Part shown: piece after piece, positions 4,856-5,340 of the stretch | Layout of the letters: each line of letters opens with the position of its first letter | Numbering within the stretch: position 1 is the stretch's first letter | Assembly: GCA_016649785.1 (NCBI GenBank) | Contig: JAENXB010000195.1 | Location: forward strand, 1 to 5,340 | DNA length: 5,340 nt | Direction: 5' to 3' | From: Flavobacteriaceae bacterium | GTDB taxonomy: Bacteria > Bacteroidota > Bacteroidia > Flavobacteriales > Flavobacteriaceae | Translations under genes and position numbers: made by a program | Notes under the pieces: generated by a model | Seen by the model: only the letters and a program-made list of their open reading frames with translations | The model's database searches: none | Told to the model about the DNA's origin: nothing

Positions 4856-4968
4856 TTCAATATGTCTGGCTCATCAGGTCGCTTATTATTTTAGGGATAT
4901 GGCTTATCGTATTCCTAAGAGGGAAAAGTATTCGCAAAGAAATGCTTAAGACGATATATAAGAAATAA
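4855..4968 (+). CDS. possible 37-residue membrane ORF with ATT in place of a start codon
   Basis: The frame starting at 4855 runs 37 codons to TAA (4966-4968) and encodes a typical small membrane protein: a hydrophobic stretch from about residue 3 to 21 (YVWLIRSLIILGIWLIVFL), then a strongly basic tail (RGKSIRKEMLKTIYKK). It has no ATG, GTG or TTG near its beginning. The first plausible codon, ATT at 4855-4857, shares its A with the TAA of the DUF5676-like gene, giving TAATT. This is exactly what a translationally coupled TAATG overlap would look like with the G changed to T. It could be a real gene using AUU, a single-base difference or sequencing error in a normal gene, or a decaying gene. 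A minor alternative is that the frame is chance. Confidence 0.35.
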   Translation: MQYVWLIRSLIILGIWLIVFLRGKSIRKEMLKTIYKK

Positions 4969-5010
4969 TTAAAAAATAAAAATATTTTTCAACACTAAAT
5001 TAGAATTTTT

Positions 5011-5340
5011 ATGGAGATTATAATAGCCGCTACCAAAACTTGCCTACATCGACCTTTACTCGAAAAGATACTTCAGGACGCTTGGTTGCCCTACAAGGTA
5101 TTTTATTTTGAAAATCATCCCGAATTAATAAAAAAATATAAATTAAAACACTCTCCATTGTTAATTGTAGATGAAAAAGTGGAATTTATAGGGATGCCCG
5201 AAATGAACCAGATAACCGAATTAATTTCAAGGAATAAAGACATATCGGAAAATAGGGTGCCAAAAAGAACCAAGAACCATATGATTCCCAACAATATAAA
5301 CAAAGACCCTGATTTAGTGGAAGTTGATACTACATGGGGA
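5011..5340 (+). CDS. thioredoxin-fold protein, 3' end cut by the window
   Basis: ATG at 5011 opens a frame that stays open for 110 codons to the right edge, so this is the N-terminal part of a longer gene. Residues 1-~75 look like a thioredoxin/glutaredoxin-type fold: strand MEIIIAAT, active-site region KTCLHRPLLEKIL (Cys11 and, where CxxC would have its second Cys, Arg14), strand YKVFYFEN, helix PELIKKYKL, then HSPLLIVD with Pro49 in the cis-Pro position and strand VEFIG. It has one active-site Cys, so a two-Cys disulphide mechanism is unlikely unless a Cys lies downstream. There is no signal peptide, so it is predicted to be cytoplasmic. Residues ~78-110 are a charged, low-hydrophobicity stretch ending DTTWG, possibly a linker to a second domain (a rhodanese-like domain is possible, but I cannot see it). 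It lies 42 nt after the small membrane ORF, in the same orientation. Confidence 0.7.
   Translation, partial: MEIIIAATKTCLHRPLLEKILQDAWLPYKVFYFENHPELIKKYKLKHSPLLIVDEKVEFIGMPEMNQITELISRNKDISENRVPKRTKNHMIPNNINKDPDLVEVDTTWG

Noticed and set aside
4862..4864. ATG as start of the small ORF after the DUF5676-like gene
   Set aside because: It is in another frame and reaches a TAG after ten codons, so it does not encode the membrane peptide.
4978..4989. AAAAATATTTTT palindrome as terminator
   Set aside because: It is a pure A/T palindrome in a very AT-rich stretch with no loop or GC stem, so a chance origin is likely and it would be unstable as a hairpin.
5115..5303. Minus-strand frame of 62 codons with hydrophobic residues
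   Set aside because: It is opposite the thioredoxin-fold gene, and its hydrophobicity follows from the Lys/Glu/Asn codons on the + strand.
1..5340. CRISPR arrays, tRNA/rRNA genes, insertion sequences, attachment sites
   Set aside because: I saw no regularly spaced repeats, no cloverleaf or rRNA-like segments, no transposase or integrase frame and no terminal inverted repeats flanking genes.

Overview
The window looks like a metal-handling (probably copper/silver) accessory region from a Bacteroidota genome, most likely a marine or soil flavobacterium. The evidence is the AT-rich DNA, A-rich translation leaders with few Shine-Dalgarno sequences, DUF3347 proteins with the CPM...NPYFG..M..CG signature, and an AraC-type regulator whose N-terminus is an HMA-like Cys-x2-Cys module. 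These assignments come from recognising motifs, not from a database search. Every supported gene is on the + strand.

Left block (1-3183). It opens with the 3' end of an unrecognised Met/His-rich gene. Next come a DUF3347 lipoprotein with a Met/Asp-rich arm, a membrane-anchored c-type haem-binding protein (CYDCH), and a second, secreted DUF3347 protein. A strong inverted repeat (2069-2120) separates these from a lipoprotein with a TRASH-like cysteine array and from the HMA-AraC regulator. The products are mostly exported or envelope-anchored, so this block appears to handle metal in the periplasm or at the membrane surface, with the regulator as the likely cytoplasmic sensor.

Intergenic 3184-3346 (163 bp). 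It holds an AT palindrome directly after the regulator's stop codon and an 8-bp inverted repeat with a 12-nt spacer. This is the best place for a terminator, operator or promoter separating the two gene blocks.

Right block (3347-5340). Tightly packed small genes: a 41-residue membrane miniprotein, a DUF2933-like membrane protein, a CopZ-like HMA chaperone, a membrane SHOCT protein, a divergent PII-like protein, a DUF5676-like membrane protein, a possible 37-codon membrane ORF that starts at ATT inside a TAATT stop/start overlap, and a thioredoxin-fold protein cut by the window end.

The window contains no pump (no RND, P-type ATPase or MFS transporter). It is a set of accessory parts of the kind usually found beside CusABC/CzcABC-like or CopA-like exporters, and the pump, if any, would lie outside the window. 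The likely joint role is inference: cytoplasmic capture (HMA chaperone), sensing (HMA-AraC, PII-like), and envelope binding or redox (DUF3347 pair, haem protein, TRASH-like lipoprotein, thioredoxin-like protein).
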